Assembly (NCBI RefSeq): GCF_019048525.1
Contig: NZ_CP077369.1
Coordinates: 1-64,000, forward strand
Direction: 5' to 3'
Length of the DNA stretch: 64,000 nucleotides
DNA from: Acinetobacter lwoffii
GTDB lineage: Bacteria > Pseudomonadota > Gammaproteobacteria > Pseudomonadales > Moraxellaceae
The stretch's first letter is position 1. Every line of letters starts with the position of its first letter. The notes below the pieces were generated by a model. That model was not told the DNA's origin. It saw only the letters and a list, made by a program, of their open reading frames with translations, and made no database searches. The translations under genes were made by a program, and so were the position numbers. Of the stretch, positions 63,418-64,000 are shown one piece after another.

Positions 63418-63840
63418 ATGGCGTATCGTCAACAAAGTGTATCGCTTGATCTTGATACTGACGTCACACATCAATGTACGCTGCACTACAGCCGTGATCA
63501 GCATCTGATTGGAATTATTGAATTTAGCAAGCCAAGCTTCCTGCTTCGCTGGCAGGATCTGGAATATTTCCGTCGTCGTACCGAAGAATTTTCCGTGATG
63601 CCTTTTCCGGACTGTGTGAATGCGATGATTATCGATATTCGAGATGTGACAGCATGGCTGGATAATGAAGTGCCGATTATTCCATGGCGTTTACTGGAAG
63701 AAGACTGTCCAGTGCGCCTGGTGGTGCCTGCAGACCGTATTGAGCACTATGCCGGATTTTTTGAACCGACCTGGCTCAGTCCCGATGTCGAAACCGCCAT
63801 TCAGGAAATCCGTGAATCAATGGATATGTTTGTGCATTAA
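63418..63840 (+). CDS. Conserved-looking protein of unknown function (140 aa)
   Basis: A 140-residue soluble protein with mixed alpha/beta pattern, no signal peptide and no membrane helix. It has two aromatic-rich stretches (LLRWQDLEYFRR and YAGFFEPTWLSP) and an IIDIRDVTAWLDNEVP segment between them. A GAG-type site precedes the ATG. Divergent from eat. I do not recognise a family and assign no function. Confidence 0.65.
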   Translation: MAYRQQSVSLDLDTDVTHQCTLHYSRDQHLIGIIEFSKPSFLLRWQDLEYFRRRTEEFSVMPFPDCVNAMIIDIRDVTAWLDNEVPIIPWRLLEEDCPVRLVVPADRIEHYAGFFEPTWLSPDVETAIQEIRESMDMFVH

Positions 63841-63916
63841 GCTTGAATCGAAAAAACCTCCGCAATGGGCAATGCTGTTTACTTAAGCATTTGAATCATT
63901 TTGGAATTCATTAGAG

Positions 63917-63949
63917 AATCCGATGTCAGGTTTGGCATCGGATTTTTTT
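63917..63949 (+). terminator. Terminator after the unknown 140-aa gene
   Basis: Arms AATCCGATG and CATCGGATT with a ten-base loop and a T tract. Confidence 0.85.
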
Positions 63950-64000
63950 ATGGTATTTCAGCAGGATATTTTAGATCTTAACAATCTGTTTAAGCTCTCG

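Noticed and set aside
1..64000. CRISPR arrays, insertion sequences, prophage genes and attachment sites
   Set aside because: No regularly spaced repeats, transposase, integrase or phage structural genes were seen on either strand; the tRNA array has no integrase beside it.

Overview
The window reads as chromosomal DNA of a gammaproteobacterium of the Moraxellaceae, most likely Acinetobacter. The grounds are moderate to low GC, AT-rich spacers, a Pil-Chp twitching cluster in the order pilG-pilH-pilI-pilJ-chpA without pilK or chpB, a YkuD protein without a signal peptide (ElsL/LdtK type), a hydrophilin-like protein and the style of the small lipoproteins. This is assignment by gene content, not by database comparison. 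No insertion sequence, prophage, integron or CRISPR array was seen, so this is mostly core chromosome with a few accessory patches.

Layout. 0.3-8.4 kb: patatin-like lipoprotein, chromate transporter ChrA, an AGCS amino acid:cation symporter, glutamate symporter GltS, a 0.9 kb non-coding AT-rich gap, a nitroreductase and a Bcr/CflA efflux pump. 8.5-15.5 kb: YccS/FUSC membrane protein, a YcxB-like membrane protein, a PepSY-flavodoxin-FAD/NAD reductase behind a Fur box, a YdcF-family protein and a DUF2750 protein. 15.5-16.5 kb: eight tRNA genes on the minus strand (four Val-UAC, four Asp-GUC) behind a strong sigma70 promoter. 16.9-20.4 kb: YkuD enzyme overlapping a YbaN-like gene, a DUF1853 gene, a tiny entericidin-like lipoprotein and dapE. 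20.5-29.0 kb: the Pil-Chp chemosensory operon. 29.3-36.1 kb: a coiled-coil DUF4124-like secreted protein, a two-gene RND efflux system and proS. 36.1-42.6 kb: an operon of four large exported proteins of unknown function sharing a short motif after the signal peptide. 42.8-49.1 kb: dcd, a LysE exporter, the Mrp/ApbC Fe-S carrier, the hydrophilin-like protein and metG. 49.2-59.5 kb: small lipoproteins and small membrane proteins, a secreted metallo-beta-lactamase-fold hydrolase, an ammonium transporter, a second LysE exporter, a PLP-dependent desulfhydrase/deaminase-like enzyme, a BaiN-like flavoprotein and a large TM-helix-repeat mechanosensitive channel. 59.6-63.3 kb: an ethanolamine operon eat-eutB-eutC. 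63.4-63.8 kb: an unrecognised small protein.

How the genes work together. PilG/H/I/J/ChpA and the CheW-like protein form one signalling pathway controlling type IV pili. Eat, EutB and EutC would import ethanolamine and split it to acetaldehyde and ammonia, but both eat and eutB carry an in-frame stop codon as written, so the pathway is probably broken here (or the sequence has two errors). The most interesting uncharacterised locus is the four-gene exported-protein operon at 36.1-42.6 kb. Its upstream element, which can be read as a promoter, resembles an inverted pair of elements in front of the secreted hydrolase at 50.06 kb.
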